Notes: generated by a model from the sequence alone, not told the origin. Shown: positions 44,511 through 55,095, counted from the stretch's first letter. The stretch is DNA of 64,000 bases from Sphingobacteriales bacterium TSM_CSS (GCA_002212985.1 NBMY01000071.1:1-64000); one strand, 5' to 3'. A program made the numbers and translations.

Positions 44511-46007
44511 ATGTCGCAAACCTATATTCTTGCCTTAGACCAGGGTACTACCAGTTCAAGAGCCATATTGTTTAACACTGCCGGGCAACCGGTGGCGGTG
44601 GCGCAAAAAGAATTTACCCAAATGTACCCCCATGCCGGCTGGGTAGAGCACAACCCCCTCGAAATTTGGAACACCCAGTTGCAGGTAGCGCAGGAAGTGG
44701 TTAAAAACAGCGGCATTAACCCCCGGCAGGTGGCCGCCATAGGCATTACCAACCAACGCGAAACCACCGTAGTATGGGACCGCCGCACCGGCCAACCTGT
44801 TTGCAATGCCATTGTTTGGCAAGACCGCCGCACGGCACCCATTTGCGACAACCTAAAGGCTAACGGGCTGGAACCCTATGTTAAAAAACACACCGGACTG
44901 GTGATTGATGCCTATTTTTCGGGAACCAAAATAAACTGGATTTTAGACAATATACCCGATGCCCGACAAAAAGCCGAAGAAGGACATCTGCTTTTCGGAA
45001 CCATAGATACCTGGCTTATTTACAAACTTACCGGCGGAACCATACACGCCACCGATTATAGCAACGCCTCGCGCACCATGCTCTACAATATTGACTCGCT
45101 GAAATGGGACAAAAAACTGCTTGCCGAACTGAACATACCCGCCTCCATGCTGCCCGATGTGCGCAACTCCAGCGGCAGTTTCGGCAACACACTGCCCGAA
45201 TTTTTTAACGGCGTGTCTATACCCATTTGCAGCGTTGCCGGCGACCAACAGGCCGCCCTCTTTGGGCAGGCTTGCTTTGAAACCGGCATGGCCAAAAATA
45301 CCTACGGAACCGGCTGTTTTATGCTCATGAACACCGGCACCAAACGCATAGAGTCTAAATCGGGGTTGCTCACCACCATTGCATGGGGTATTAACGGCAA
45401 GGTAACCTACGCCTTAGAAGGCAGCGTATTTATTGCCGGCGCAGCAGTGCAATGGCTTCGCGACGGGCTGAAAATTATTGACGAAGCCGGCGACTCGGAA
45501 TTTCTGGCCATGAAAGTGCCCGATAACGGCGGCGTGTACGTAGTGCCGGCCTTTGCCGGTTTGGGCGCACCGTATTGGGATATGTATGCCCGCGGAGCCA
45601 TTTTCGGGTTAACCCGCGGCATTAAAAAGGCGCACTTAGTAAGGGCTACCCTCGAATCTTTAGCCTACCAAACCGCCGATGTTTTGCAGGCTATGGAAAT
45701 GGATGCGGGTTTACCGCTCAACGCCCTTCGGGTAGATGGAGGCGCATCGGCCAACAACCTGCTCATGCAGTTTCAGTCCGATATTTTAGGCGTACCGGTT
45801 GAGCGCCCCGCCATTATAGAAACCACCGCCCTTGGTGCGGCCTACTTAGCCGGTTTAAGCGTTGGGCTTTTTACCCGCGAACAAATTGCACAACACTGGC
45901 AGCGCAATGCCCTTTTTACCCCGCAAATGCCGTTTGAAACGCGCGAAAAATTGTATTACGGCTGGAAAAAAGCGGTAAAACGCTGCATGAACTGGGAAAA
46001 TGAGTAA
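44511..46007 (+). CDS. glpK: glycerol kinase
   Basis: Phosphorylates glycerol to sn-glycerol 3-phosphate with ATP; cytoplasmic FGGY-family kinase of 498 residues, normal length. Landmarks: [15 protein letters not shown] (ATP phosphate site), [38 protein letters not shown], and the C-terminal FGGY signature around [20 protein letters not shown]. Neither glpF nor glpD is adjacent, so uptake and oxidation are encoded elsewhere or absent. Confidence 0.96.
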   Translation: MSQTYILALDQGTTSSRAILFNTAGQPVAVAQKEFTQMYPHAGWVEHNPLEIWNTQLQVAQEVVKNSGINPRQVAAIGITNQRETTVVWDRRTGQPVCNAIVWQDRRTAPICDNLKANGLEPYVKKHTGLVIDAYFSGTKINWILDNIPDARQKAEEGHLLFGTIDTWLIYKLTGGTIHATDYSNASRTMLYNIDSLKWDKKLLAELNIPASMLPDVRNSSGSFGNTLPEFFNGVSIPICSVAGDQQAALFGQACFETGMAKNTYGTGCFMLMNTGTKRIESKSGLLTTIAWGINGKVTYALEGSVFIAGAAVQWLRDGLKIIDEAGDSEFLAMKVPDNGGVYVVPAFAGLGAPYWDMYARGAIFGLTRGIKKAHLVRATLESLAYQTADVLQAMEMDAGLPLNALRVDGGASANNLLMQFQSDILGVPVERPAIIETTALGAAYLAGLSVGLFTREQIAQHWQRNALFTPQMPFETREKLYYGWKKAVKRCMNWENE

Positions 46008-46124
46008 CCAAAAACCGAAGGAAGACATAAGCACTGTAGCAACAACACCGGTAACTTGCCCGAAATGGGGTAAATTGCCCTGTTTATTTAACTTAACCCC
46101 ACACCAAAAACCATTAACCTGTAA

Positions 46125-47036
46125 ATGATGATGAAACAATTACCCGCTTTTTTGTTTTTTGTGTTCTTTTTTACCTGCTCTGCCAATGCGCAAATACCCG
46201 AAAACGGCTTTTTTGAAACATGGGAAAGCGAAGCAGGCGGCTTGTATTCTGAGCCGGCCGGTTGGAGTACGCTAAATATTCTGGCACTTATTGGTGCACC
46301 GCAAACCGTAAGTCAAACCACCGATGCCGTTGCAGGTAATGCCGCCCGCTTAGAAACGGGCACCTATTTCGGCAACCTGATACCCGGCTTGCTTTATACC
46401 GGCAATTTTGATGTGGCACAAGGAATAAACGGTGTACAACCGGGGCTCCCGTATAATGCCACCACCCGCCCCGATTCGTTTGAGGGTTACTATAAGTATT
46501 TTCCGCAAAATGGCGACTCGGCCGTGCTGTTTGCCCAGCTTTGGCATTACAATACCCAAACCGGAAAACGCGATACGGTTGCCCAAGCCGCCACATCGGT
46601 TCTTACAACCGTTTCGGAATACACTAAATTTGAATTGCCTTTTACCTACTATACCCAAGACATACCCGACAGTATGTATGTGGTAATTACTTCCAGCGGC
46701 GGCGGTGCAAGCGGACAAGGGCAAAACGGCAGTGTGCTGTATGTTGATCAGGTGTTGTTTAGCTCACTTACCGGCATTGTGCCGCTGTTTGGCAGCAATA
46801 TAGACCAAATTAAGGTGTACCAGAAACAACAACATATACAGGTGGAATTGCCCAATCTGTTAAACCAAGGGGTTATTGAGTTGTACAACCTGCAGCAACA
46901 AAGGGTATTGCAAAGCAAATTAGAGCAAACACAAACCACACTGCCCCTGCCCGGGCTGCCTTCGGGTTTATATGCCTACCGCATAACCGCCGCCGGAGTA
47001 ACGGTAAAAAAAGGCATGGTAGCGGTGGTAAACTAA
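46125..47036 (+). CDS. carbohydrate-domain protein with T9SS sorting domain
   Basis: Secreted protein of 303 residues. A signal peptide (LPAFLFFVFFFTCSANA) precedes a jelly-roll-like domain resembling the PCMD (putative carbohydrate metabolism) domain: NGFFETWESE, EPAGWSTLN, AGNAARLETGTYFG, FEGYYKYFPQNGDSAVLFAQ. A T9SS C-terminal sorting domain closes it (VELPNLLNQGVIELYNLQQQ, LPSGLYAYRITAAG). Likely exported through the T9SS and bound to the surface, perhaps to bind glycans (inference). Confidence 0.82.
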   Translation: MMMKQLPAFLFFVFFFTCSANAQIPENGFFETWESEAGGLYSEPAGWSTLNILALIGAPQTVSQTTDAVAGNAARLETGTYFGNLIPGLLYTGNFDVAQGINGVQPGLPYNATTRPDSFEGYYKYFPQNGDSAVLFAQLWHYNTQTGKRDTVAQAATSVLTTVSEYTKFELPFTYYTQDIPDSMYVVITSSGGGASGQGQNGSVLYVDQVLFSSLTGIVPLFGSNIDQIKVYQKQQHIQVELPNLLNQGVIELYNLQQQRVLQSKLEQTQTTLPLPGLPSGLYAYRITAAGVTVKKGMVAVVN

Positions 47037-47208
47037 GCTAAAGCCGCGGCATTGGAAGGAACGGCTCCCGCAATACACATTTGCTTTGACGTTTATTTTA
47101 TTTGTAAAAGCTTTTTTCGTAAAATATATTAAGTAAGGCAATTTTTAAATACTATTTTTCGTTTTGCCTGTATAATCTATTCACTATACTCAACTATGTG
47201 CAGCCGCC

Positions 47209-48558
47209 ATGTTACAGAAGAGTTCGTTCTGCGTGACCAACTGTTGCCGTTATTTAGAGTGGCTGGCAGTTATACTTATTTGCTGCATAAACACCCTGCT
47301 GCTTAAAGCGCAAGATACTGCGGGGCATACCCAAGCCGATACGCTGTACAACAGTGCCGCCGTAGTATGGGGTGGTTTTACACATCAATGGAGTTATAAC
47401 CACCGCCTCAACCGATTGGGCAGTTATATTGAAAATCCGCCGGAGTTTACCGGATTTCCCTTTACCGCTTCGTTTTACCATACCTCTGCTACCGGCCTTG
47501 GCCCCGATGCAGGCACTTACAACGGCTTTTATTCTTACGTAGCTGCCAATGGTGTGGTCATACAACCGGCGCAAAAAAGCATCAGATTTTCGGGCAAACT
47601 GGGCGATATGCATAACGCCACTTTTGAAGTGCTGGCAGATGCACCAAAGGATTTTAATGTCAACTACCATCACACCGTCATTATAAACGGTTTCGACATT
47701 GTGTCGGAACGCCGGGCAGACAAACTGCAAATGCTGCGCATTTCGGTAAGCAAAGGTTATTATATACCCGTTACCTGCCAAATACGGTTTACCATAGATG
47801 CTGCCCTGCTGGTGCGCTGTCAATCGGTAGAGTGTAATTATTTGAACGACCGGTTTGACTATACCATTAACCTGCAATTTTTAATTTTTTCGGCAACCGA
47901 GCAGTATATGTTTACATCGCAGCAAGACTGTCACCATGTATATAACTGGAACAAACATGCCGAAGTGCAAAATAATTTTTACAACGAATATAATACATCG
48001 GGTATTGGTAACGACCTGTACCCTACGGCCTTGTTGGCGTTTCAATCTATCAATATTGTTTTAGACCGCCCGCATTGGTATGTAGAGTGGCACTCTGCCA
48101 TACAACCCGAAAGATACGACTCAAAATCGGGCAATTACCGGTTTTCGCTCGATTTGCTGTTTAAGCAATGGAGCAGCGATATGAAAAAAAAGTCGGCATA
48201 CCCTTCCAAATCTAAGTTTTCTATTAAAAGAAACGGGTGGGCAGCTATAGACGGCACGGTACTCATGCTGCAATTTTCATCGGGGTTTGTGCTGAACAAC
48301 AGCAACAAAGGTGCGTTTAAATGGGAAGGGAAAAACCAGCCGGGCAACCGGCAAACTGCCGTAACTAAGCAAGATATTGTGTTTGATAAGAGCATTTTTC
48401 TTAAAGATCTGCAACAATTTAAGCAAAGCCGCCTGCAACAGGAAGCGGAAGTACAAGAACTTTACCAACAATACATAAATGATTTATCTAAAATGAAAGA
48501 ACAGCGCAAACAGGAAAAAGAGCAGCGAAAAGCTGATAAAAAGAATGACCCGAAGTAA
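47209..48558 (+). CDS. secreted protein of unknown function
   Basis: I do not recognise this 449-residue protein. An N-terminal hydrophobic segment (LEWLAVILICCINTLLLKAQ) looks like a signal peptide. The middle is aromatic and beta-rich (FTHQWSYNHRLNRLGSYIEN, GFPFTASFYHTSATGLGPDA, PHWYVEWHSAIQPERYDSKS), suggesting a beta-sandwich or lectin-like fold. The C-terminal 60 residues form a Gln/Lys/Glu-rich coiled coil (FKQSRLQQEAEVQELYQQYI, KEQRKQEKEQRKADKKNDPK). No lipobox or T9SS domain. Monocistronic. Confidence 0.7.
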   Translation: MLQKSSFCVTNCCRYLEWLAVILICCINTLLLKAQDTAGHTQADTLYNSAAVVWGGFTHQWSYNHRLNRLGSYIENPPEFTGFPFTASFYHTSATGLGPDAGTYNGFYSYVAANGVVIQPAQKSIRFSGKLGDMHNATFEVLADAPKDFNVNYHHTVIINGFDIVSERRADKLQMLRISVSKGYYIPVTCQIRFTIDAALLVRCQSVECNYLNDRFDYTINLQFLIFSATEQYMFTSQQDCHHVYNWNKHAEVQNNFYNEYNTSGIGNDLYPTALLAFQSINIVLDRPHWYVEWHSAIQPERYDSKSGNYRFSLDLLFKQWSSDMKKKSAYPSKSKFSIKRNGWAAIDGTVLMLQFSSGFVLNNSNKGAFKWEGKNQPGNRQTAVTKQDIVFDKSIFLKDLQQFKQSRLQQEAEVQELYQQYINDLSKMKEQRKQEKEQRKADKKNDPK

Positions 48559-48626
48559 AGGCGCCGTTTTTACAAAACTGCTTTGCGTATAGAGGTCAGT
48601 GGGGTGGTTGTGTGCATATCCTGCAA

Positions 48627-50516
48627 TCAATTGTTGGGTTTTGCTACCATTACCGCAAGACTATCAAGGTAAGCGGGATATGCTGAGGGGTTATACATAT
48701 ACACCTTTACCCGGTCTGCTGGTGTTTGGGCATTGGGTATTGTGGTTTCAAACGATACATGTTGCCATTTACCTTCGGGTGCAAGGTCTTGCAGGTTGAG
48801 AGGATTCCATCCATAGCTTTTTTCGTTCTCGAAAGAGATAATGAGCAAAGGTTGCTTGTATGGGTTGGGTTCTTTTTGGGTAACCAGCACCTGCGCCTCT
48901 GCGCGCAAGATGTTGCCCTTAAACCTCGAAATTTCGGACAAGGGCAGGTCGAAACCCAATGAATATGGGTTTTCCGATGATGCCCTTGCGGCAAACTTTC
49001 CTTCAAAAGCGTACAGGCTGTCTAATCGGCCGGCGTTGGCAGGTGTCAGGTTTTCAAAACCGGTGGTAAACAGTGTAACCCGGCTGCTGTCATTGGCATT
49101 GGTGGTAAATTGTTTTTTCTGAAACACATAGGTGGCACGGCGATTGCCCCATGGGTCGGGTTTTTCAAAAGAGCGCAGCAGTTCAAAGCGGTTATCGCCG
49201 GTAAGCATTTCTAGGTTGGTTCTATTGTCAACAACAGAGTACCAGTCGTCCCATATTACCAGACTTTTATCGGGTATGATTTTACCTGTAAACAGTTCGG
49301 AAGTGGCTTCTTTTTTGGTTTTATCAAATATATCAACATTCATCAACATGGCAATATAGGGGGCATCAAAAAAGTATTTGTAGCCGTCAAAACGGTTTCC
49401 GAGGTAGTTGGCCATTTCGGTCTGAGCTTGTTGGTCGGCCCGTAAAAGCAAGTGGTTTTTCCAGTTTTCGCCAAAAAGGGTAAAAGCAAAAACAAGGGCT
49501 GCCATACCGGCTGTAAATGCGTTTTTTGCACGTGGCCTTTGCCCCCAAAGGTTGGATAAAGCGTTTAATCCTCTTAAGCAAATAATTGCCGAGAGCGGAA
49601 CAATGCCCACCAACACGCGCAACAACCCGAAAGACTTAAACAACCCGAAATACCAGAACACGGTGTGCGCCGCAACATAGGCAGTAAAGCAGCCATATAC
49701 CAGCCATAGTTCGGTGGCAGCCATATGACGGTACGATACTGTGCGCAGGTTTTTAAATAACATAAAAGCGCCATACAGCAACCCTATGCCCAGCAGCACA
49801 TACATTGGCGGCCCAATGACTTCCTGTAAGCCCTTTACAAATTGCAGCAATTTACCCGATCCATACACCGAACTGTTGGAGGCATAGGGTATTTTGGTAA
49901 ACACCCACCACAAACTGCCGTAGTAAAAATAGCCGGCTACGCTATACACGGCATGGCCGGTAAGTAACAGGGGCAGCCTCTGCCATTTTTTGGTAAAAAG
50001 GAGGTATAGCACATACACACACAAAATAACTAACCCTTCTGAGCGTACAAAGGGTAGAAAAGAAACCCAAATAACCGATGCCACAACCTGCCCCCGAACT
50101 GCCAGATAGACTGCCGCAATAAGCCAAAGGGCAAACAGCGGCTCTGTTAACCCCGATAAGGTGAGGTAAATGTGCATGGGTGCCAGCATAACAAACAACA
50201 TGGCAGCCCAGGCATGAGGTATGGTAAGCCGGCGGGCGGTGTGGTAGGTAAGCCAGGCGGCAAGGACACCAAACCCAATGTTCATAAGTTTTACCCCCAC
50301 AAAACCCAATTGTGCAAAGGGCGCTGCCAGCAGCACAAACAACGGCTTTGCCCAATGGTCTAAAAAGTTGGCGGTGTGCTGAAAGGCATATCGGGCAAAG
50401 AGGTAGTGCGACACGCTGTCGCCTTCATCGCCGGTGCCATTGGCAATAAAGGCCAGAGTACACATGGCGGCAAGGTACAAGCCGGTAAAAACAAAGGGTA
50501 GTTTATGAGGTTTCAT
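48627..50516 (-). CDS. GT-C-like membrane glycosyltransferase
   Basis: Polytopic membrane protein of 629 residues with about ten to eleven helices in the first 380 residues and an exported C-terminal domain of about 220 residues. An acidic motif in the first periplasmic loop (NGTGDEGDSVSHY) and the loop RSEGLVI fit the GT-C/ArnT-PMT layout, which uses lipid-linked sugars. The C-terminal part has a beta-sandwich look (SLGFDLPLSEISRFKGNILR, WQHVSFETTIPNAQTPADRV). Substrates are unknown. Confidence 0.72.
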   Translation of the reverse strand: MKPHKLPFVFTGLYLAAMCTLAFIANGTGDEGDSVSHYLFARYAFQHTANFLDHWAKPLFVLLAAPFAQLGFVGVKLMNIGFGVLAAWLTYHTARRLTIPHAWAAMLFVMLAPMHIYLTLSGLTEPLFALWLIAAVYLAVRGQVVASVIWVSFLPFVRSEGLVILCVYVLYLLFTKKWQRLPLLLTGHAVYSVAGYFYYGSLWWVFTKIPYASNSSVYGSGKLLQFVKGLQEVIGPPMYVLLGIGLLYGAFMLFKNLRTVSYRHMAATELWLVYGCFTAYVAAHTVFWYFGLFKSFGLLRVLVGIVPLSAIICLRGLNALSNLWGQRPRAKNAFTAGMAALVFAFTLFGENWKNHLLLRADQQAQTEMANYLGNRFDGYKYFFDAPYIAMLMNVDIFDKTKKEATSELFTGKIIPDKSLVIWDDWYSVVDNRTNLEMLTGDNRFELLRSFEKPDPWGNRRATYVFQKKQFTTNANDSSRVTLFTTGFENLTPANAGRLDSLYAFEGKFAARASSENPYSLGFDLPLSEISRFKGNILRAEAQVLVTQKEPNPYKQPLLIISFENEKSYGWNPLNLQDLAPEGKWQHVSFETTIPNAQTPADRVKVYMYNPSAYPAYLDSLAVMVAKPNN

Positions 50517-50610
50517 GAGTTTAGCGTAATGACAGAAAGGTTAAGTGCGCACACTCAAAGGGAAAATGATAAATATTTTTAATTATTTAAAATGCAGCGA
50601 AAAACAATTT

Positions 50611-52704
50611 TCAACGCACTGCAGGTATTGCAATTCTTCCTGCGTTATTTTTAAACAAGTTAAAATCTGAAATGGTAACAACTCCATCTAAATTTAAATC
50701 TGCGCTCATATAGCCGGTCAGTCCGGATTGCAAAAAATACTTATTAAAGTCGTTATGTGTTATTGTTCCACTATTAAAACAGTCTCCGGTCCAAAGAGCA
50801 TATATGTTGGGCGCAACTTGCTTAGTTTGCTCCTGGCCTGCTACGTTGGCAAGGTTTGAAAAATCGAAAGAAGCAGTATTAGGTAAATATACAGGAATGC
50901 CCGACATTACGCTCAAATGATTGCGATGGTGAATCTGTAACCTGTAATTGCTGCCGGCCGTAACTCCTGCCAGGAACAAAACGCCAACAGACCCGTTTAC
51001 ATCTATTAATTGACCATCACTTCTTATAAATGCAGCTCTTCGGGCAATAGTGTTGTAGGAGTCATCAACCAGTTCAACAAGTACCCAATCAACAGTATTT
51101 GCCGGAAAATTTGTAACATTTTCTGTTCCGTTATAATACCATGGAGCACTGTTATAAGGTTGGGAGGTTGGAAGCAAATTGCCCGATAGTAGCAGCGTAT
51201 TCATAGAACCGGTTGCCGCATTATATGCTCCTTCCAGATAAATTTTTGCTTTTGCACGAACACCTGTTGCACTCAGGATGCTGGATTCTACCCAGCTATT
51301 GGTACCTGTAGCACCGGGGGTTTTATAGGTTTGCAAAATACTCTTATTGTTGTTATCTTGAAGAAATACAACAGTTCTTGAATCTGTAGCATCAACATAG
51401 GAAGGGAAGGTAAAAGTTTGGGTAGCGGTAAAAGTTTCGCCAGACATTAAAACAGGTACAGTGGTTCCATTGGTAGGAAGCAATTTGCGCAACACATTGG
51501 GGAAATTTTTTTCGCCGTTGCTTCCGGGAGCAGTGGTATAATCCACCATTTGCTCTACAATGGCAATGTATAGTTTATAAGTACCGGGTTTCATATCTAC
51601 CAGAGAGGTGATTGTTACATTGATGGTGGCAGTGTTGCCTGCTAAGGATTCCTGAACTCTAACATTGCAGGTAGCCGGAATTGTTTTTTGCTGGGCAATA
51701 AGACTGGTAGAAACCAAACCGGGAGGTCCTTCAATAGTTCCGTCAACAAATACATCGGGCACACCGCTTACCCCGTAATAATCAACACGGGCATCGGGGT
51801 CGGCTGTATTTTGGTTGTACATGGGGTCATAACCCGGCCAAGATGTATGATATGAAATATGTGCGTACTTGCCACTATTTGTTTGTTGTGCCAATACAGC
51901 TTGCATGGCCGGGTTTTGTGCGGCGCACGGGCCGCAGGAGGCTTGGGTAAAATGCTCCAAAAGCACCAAACGGTCGCCTAATTCAAAGGCAGAATACACG
52001 TTTTTGGTTAGCTTATCGTTTTCGGGGTTCAGGTCTGCACCGCCGTCAAGACCCGAAGCCCAAACTTCTATATTATGGTTGCCAAAATCGGCTAACCAAG
52101 GAGTGCTATGGGTAAAGTTGTAAGATGCGCCCGGCGCAATTGGAGCGGTTACTGTTTGGGTTTGTATGGCACCACCATCAACACGGTAGTTGAGATTGTA
52201 GCTGCTTACGGTAGTTGTGCCAAGGTTAAAAATGGTTCCGGGAATTTGTTTACTGCCGGCCAATATATAATCTTGTAAAGAAATTTTTGAAACTAATAAA
52301 TCTTTAGTTTGGGGGCTTACAGTAAAAATTCGGGTTTCTTCATCATCAAATTCTCCACCGGAAATCAACGTGACAGCACCTGTAGTTACGGTGTAAAAAC
52401 CTGTTCCATACGCACAGCAAATGCCATCGCCGTAGGAATCAAATATTTCAAAAAGAACTGTTGCCGTGGTTGGAACACAAACGTTGGCAGTATAGGTAGT
52501 GGTGGCTGCTGTATAAGGACCCGCGCTTGCCAATATTACTCCGGTTACATAATTTTTTAACCTCCAGGTAGTTTCAGCGGGGTAGTTGTCGGTTTTAATG
52601 GTAATTGTTAACTGCGTTTGCCCTGTAGGGCATTGAGCGAATACTGCATTTTCTAATACACTTATTATGCCCAAAAAAATAAAGATGTTCAGTTTTTTAC
52701 ACAT
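50611..52704 (-). CDS. Omp28-like thioredoxin-fold protein with dockerin-like tail
   Basis: Exported mosaic protein of 697 residues, function unknown. After the signal peptide (IFIFLGIISVLENAVFA), residues about 25-130 form a beta domain with FEIFDSYGDGICCAYGTGFY. A CARDB-like spacer follows, then an Omp28-type thioredoxin-like domain (VLLEHFTQASCGPCAAQNPA) with a CGPC active site. The C-terminus has IHHRNHLSVMSGIPV and a dockerin-like calcium loop (ADLNLDGVVTISDFNLFKNN). The gene looks more AT-rich than its neighbours by eye, which may indicate transfer. No T9SS domain is evident. Confidence 0.78.
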   Translation of the reverse strand: MCKKLNIFIFLGIISVLENAVFAQCPTGQTQLTITIKTDNYPAETTWRLKNYVTGVILASAGPYTAATTTYTANVCVPTTATVLFEIFDSYGDGICCAYGTGFYTVTTGAVTLISGGEFDDEETRIFTVSPQTKDLLVSKISLQDYILAGSKQIPGTIFNLGTTTVSSYNLNYRVDGGAIQTQTVTAPIAPGASYNFTHSTPWLADFGNHNIEVWASGLDGGADLNPENDKLTKNVYSAFELGDRLVLLEHFTQASCGPCAAQNPAMQAVLAQQTNSGKYAHISYHTSWPGYDPMYNQNTADPDARVDYYGVSGVPDVFVDGTIEGPPGLVSTSLIAQQKTIPATCNVRVQESLAGNTATINVTITSLVDMKPGTYKLYIAIVEQMVDYTTAPGSNGEKNFPNVLRKLLPTNGTTVPVLMSGETFTATQTFTFPSYVDATDSRTVVFLQDNNNKSILQTYKTPGATGTNSWVESSILSATGVRAKAKIYLEGAYNAATGSMNTLLLSGNLLPTSQPYNSAPWYYNGTENVTNFPANTVDWVLVELVDDSYNTIARRAAFIRSDGQLIDVNGSVGVLFLAGVTAGSNYRLQIHHRNHLSVMSGIPVYLPNTASFDFSNLANVAGQEQTKQVAPNIYALWTGDCFNSGTITHNDFNKYFLQSGLTGYMSADLNLDGVVTISDFNLFKNNAGRIAIPAVR

Positions 52705-53055
52705 AAAGCATATTTTTTTATCAAATGGGGGATGTATGAAAAAGAGTTGAAAAACAGTAATTCGGGTTAAAATTACAAAAGTTGATGCAATAAGTATCTA
52801 TGCTGAGTTATTTTAGCCCCGCCAATTTGCATCTTTTGCCTATAGGCTAACGCTAAATTTTGGTAGTGTTTAGATGATTTTCCTGTAAATAAATGGAAAG
52901 GTATTGTATATGTAAATTCCTATAAAAAAAGAATTCCCTGCTTTCTCTTTAGAAAAAGGAGTTACTGGGGGCAATATTATTGCGCCTTCCGGTACTACCC
53001 CCCTTGTTTCTTATGTGATTAAAGATTTGTCACAGTATCAAAGAAGACCAAAGCT
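52705..53055. other. AT-rich intergenic region
   Basis: About 350 AT-rich bases between two minus-strand genes. It includes a small palindrome (CAATATTATTG near 52975) and a plus-strand frame that stays open without a start codon from about 52920; neither is enough to call a gene. No -7 box is seen on the minus strand. Confidence 0.4.
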
Positions 53056-54315
53056 TCAATATTCCTGCACAAATTGGGTCAGCAGGGTGCAAAGGTTGGT
53101 AAATTTGGTAAGCGGCAGGGTTTCGGGGCGGTCAAACACATCGTGGTAGGCTTGTATGCCGCCCATGGTGTAAAGGAAAAAACAAGGCACGCCGTTTTGG
53201 TAAAACCAGTGTTGGTCGCTGTTGGCAGCGGGCGGTCGGCTTTTTACCGCCGGCAGGTAGTTGTATTGGGTATTGAGTTGCTGCAAAAGGTTGTAAGCAT
53301 CGGGAAATTCGGTGGCGTTTACGGCCATAACCCCCTCGTCGCCGGTTCCTACCAAATCGAGGTTAATAAGAAATTTAATGTTTTGAAGCGGGAACAGCGG
53401 ATTTTCGGTAAAATATTTTGAACCCAGTAACCCCAATTCCTCTGCGCTGAAAGCAATAAATGCCACCGAAAAAGGAGGCGGATTTTGGGCATAGTGTTGC
53501 ATAAGGTTAAGGAGCATTGCTACACCGGCTGCGTTATCGTTGGCGCCGGGTACAAATTGTTTGCTGCCCATTTGCCCAATATGGTCGTAGTGGGCGGTAA
53601 ACACAAAAAAGCTGTCGGGTTGTTGTGTGCCTTTTATATAAGCAACTACGTTTTGGGTTTGATAGTTGCTAAGATAAGCGTTGTCAATATTAAAGGAAGC
53701 CGTTTTAAATTTTCGGGGCAGTTGTTTGCGTAGTACGGTAATTTCGGTTTGATATTTGGGCTGCCCGCTAATGTGCCAGGTGAGTTTTTTGTCTTCGGGG
53801 CTAATGTAGGCTGCGGCTTTGGCTGCGCTTTGCAACATTCCCAACTTACCTTGCAGGGTTTTGGCATTTTTCGGGCTGTAATTGAGCCAAAGTGCTTTGC
53901 CCTCATAGGTTTTCGACAACAGTTCGTTAAACTTTTTATCGTTTAGGAGCCATTTTTCTTTTATTTGCAGCACTTTGTAGGTTCCTTCAATACCGGTAGA
54001 AGCCGGGTGAATAATAAAATCAACGCCGGGTATAAGATTTTTTTGGTTTGCGCTCATTTCCATATTGCCCGGAAAAACATTGGCATCTATGCTGAAATGC
54101 TGAAAAAAATCTTTCCCGAAAGGTAGTGCTCCCCAATGGGTAAACTCGGCTGCGAGGTAGGCGGCGGCTTTGCGGTCGCCTTGGTTACCATACCCTCTGC
54201 CGGCCATGTAGGGCGAGCAAAGGGTGTCTATTACCTGCTTTGCGTAGGGTAAATCTTGAGCGGCCAGAATAGCCGGCATGAGCAGCAATAACAGGCACAA
54301 AAGGCATTTACACAT
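53056..54315 (-). CDS. M28-family zinc aminopeptidase
   Basis: Exported metallopeptidase of 419 residues. A signal peptide (MCKCLLCLLLLLMPAILAAQ) precedes an N-terminal region with a PA-like insertion and the M28 catalytic domain. The five zinc ligands are visible: His and Asp in FTAHYDHIG and GANDNAAGVA, Glu in AFSAEELGLLG, Asp in NLDLVGTGDEG and His in QAYHDVFDRP. M28 peptidases remove N-terminal residues from peptides. It is followed upstream by pssA on the same strand (48-base gap), perhaps co-transcribed. Confidence 0.92.
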   Translation of the reverse strand: MCKCLLCLLLLLMPAILAAQDLPYAKQVIDTLCSPYMAGRGYGNQGDRKAAAYLAAEFTHWGALPFGKDFFQHFSIDANVFPGNMEMSANQKNLIPGVDFIIHPASTGIEGTYKVLQIKEKWLLNDKKFNELLSKTYEGKALWLNYSPKNAKTLQGKLGMLQSAAKAAAYISPEDKKLTWHISGQPKYQTEITVLRKQLPRKFKTASFNIDNAYLSNYQTQNVVAYIKGTQQPDSFFVFTAHYDHIGQMGSKQFVPGANDNAAGVAMLLNLMQHYAQNPPPFSVAFIAFSAEELGLLGSKYFTENPLFPLQNIKFLINLDLVGTGDEGVMAVNATEFPDAYNLLQQLNTQYNYLPAVKSRPPAANSDQHWFYQNGVPCFFLYTMGGIQAYHDVFDRPETLPLTKFTNLCTLLTQFVQEY

Positions 54316-54363
54316 AAGGGATGGAATACATTGCAGGGGTGAAAAACTGTGCCGAAGGGTTTT

Positions 54364-55095
54364 TTAAAGGGTAGGGGCAGTAGGCGCAGCGCTTTTACCC
54401 GAAGCAAGGCGCTGTACAATAGCAATGGCAATATAGAGCAAAATTGATAAAGCAATGCCCAACCCGCCCCAAAAAACAAGGAGCAAAACACCCGAAATCA
54501 TGAGTATATACCGAAGTTCATTACCTTTCCATGCAAAGTTTTTTACCTTAAAAGCCATCATAGGCAACTCGGCTACTAACAGCAGCGAAAAAACAACAGC
54601 TATTACGCTTAAAAAAACGGGGTTCAGAATAAAAGCAGCCAAACCGGCCTGGTTGTTTTTAACTATAAGCACCAGAGAAATAAAAAACATGGTGCAGGTA
54701 GGCGTAGGCAGTCCTATAAACCCTTCGGTTTGGCGTTTGTCTATGTTAAATTTTGCCAGTCGCAAGGCCGAAAACAGGGTAAGCATGAGTGCCGGTACAA
54801 ACTGCCACCACAGGGCATTATCCCCCAACGACAGTTTGAGCAGGTGAAATATAATAGCACCCGGTACTACGCCAAAGGTAACCATATCGGCCAGTGAGTC
54901 GAGTTGTAAACCCAACGGCGAAGAAACTTTGAGCACCCTGGCTACCAGTCCGTCTGAAAAATCGGCAAAAGCGGCGGCAATAATAAAGTACGGCACCCAA
55001 TACAAATGCCCTTCAAAAGCCAGTACAATGCTGATACAGCCCAACGCTAAGTTAACTAAGGTGATTAAGTTGGGAATATGCTGTTTAATGTTCAT
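54364..55095 (-). CDS. pssA: CDP-diacylglycerol-serine O-phosphatidyltransferase
   Basis: Inner-membrane enzyme making phosphatidylserine from CDP-diacylglycerol and serine, the precursor of phosphatidylethanolamine. 243 residues with about seven to eight helices. The CDP-alcohol phosphotransferase motif DGxxAR-x8-GxxxDxxxD is complete (D48, G49, A52, R53, G62, D66, D70). NLITLVNLALGCISI at the start fits the bacterial PssA type. Upstream of the M28 gene; no psd lies in the window. Confidence 0.92.
   Translation of the reverse strand: MNIKQHIPNLITLVNLALGCISIVLAFEGHLYWVPYFIIAAAFADFSDGLVARVLKVSSPLGLQLDSLADMVTFGVVPGAIIFHLLKLSLGDNALWWQFVPALMLTLFSALRLAKFNIDKRQTEGFIGLPTPTCTMFFISLVLIVKNNQAGLAAFILNPVFLSVIAVVFSLLLVAELPMMAFKVKNFAWKGNELRYILMISGVLLLVFWGGLGIALSILLYIAIAIVQRLASGKSAAPTAPTL

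Noticed and set aside
52920-53060. Plus-strand open frame without start before the M28 gene end
   Set aside because: No ATG, short, and it runs antisense into the M28 gene; chance is likely.
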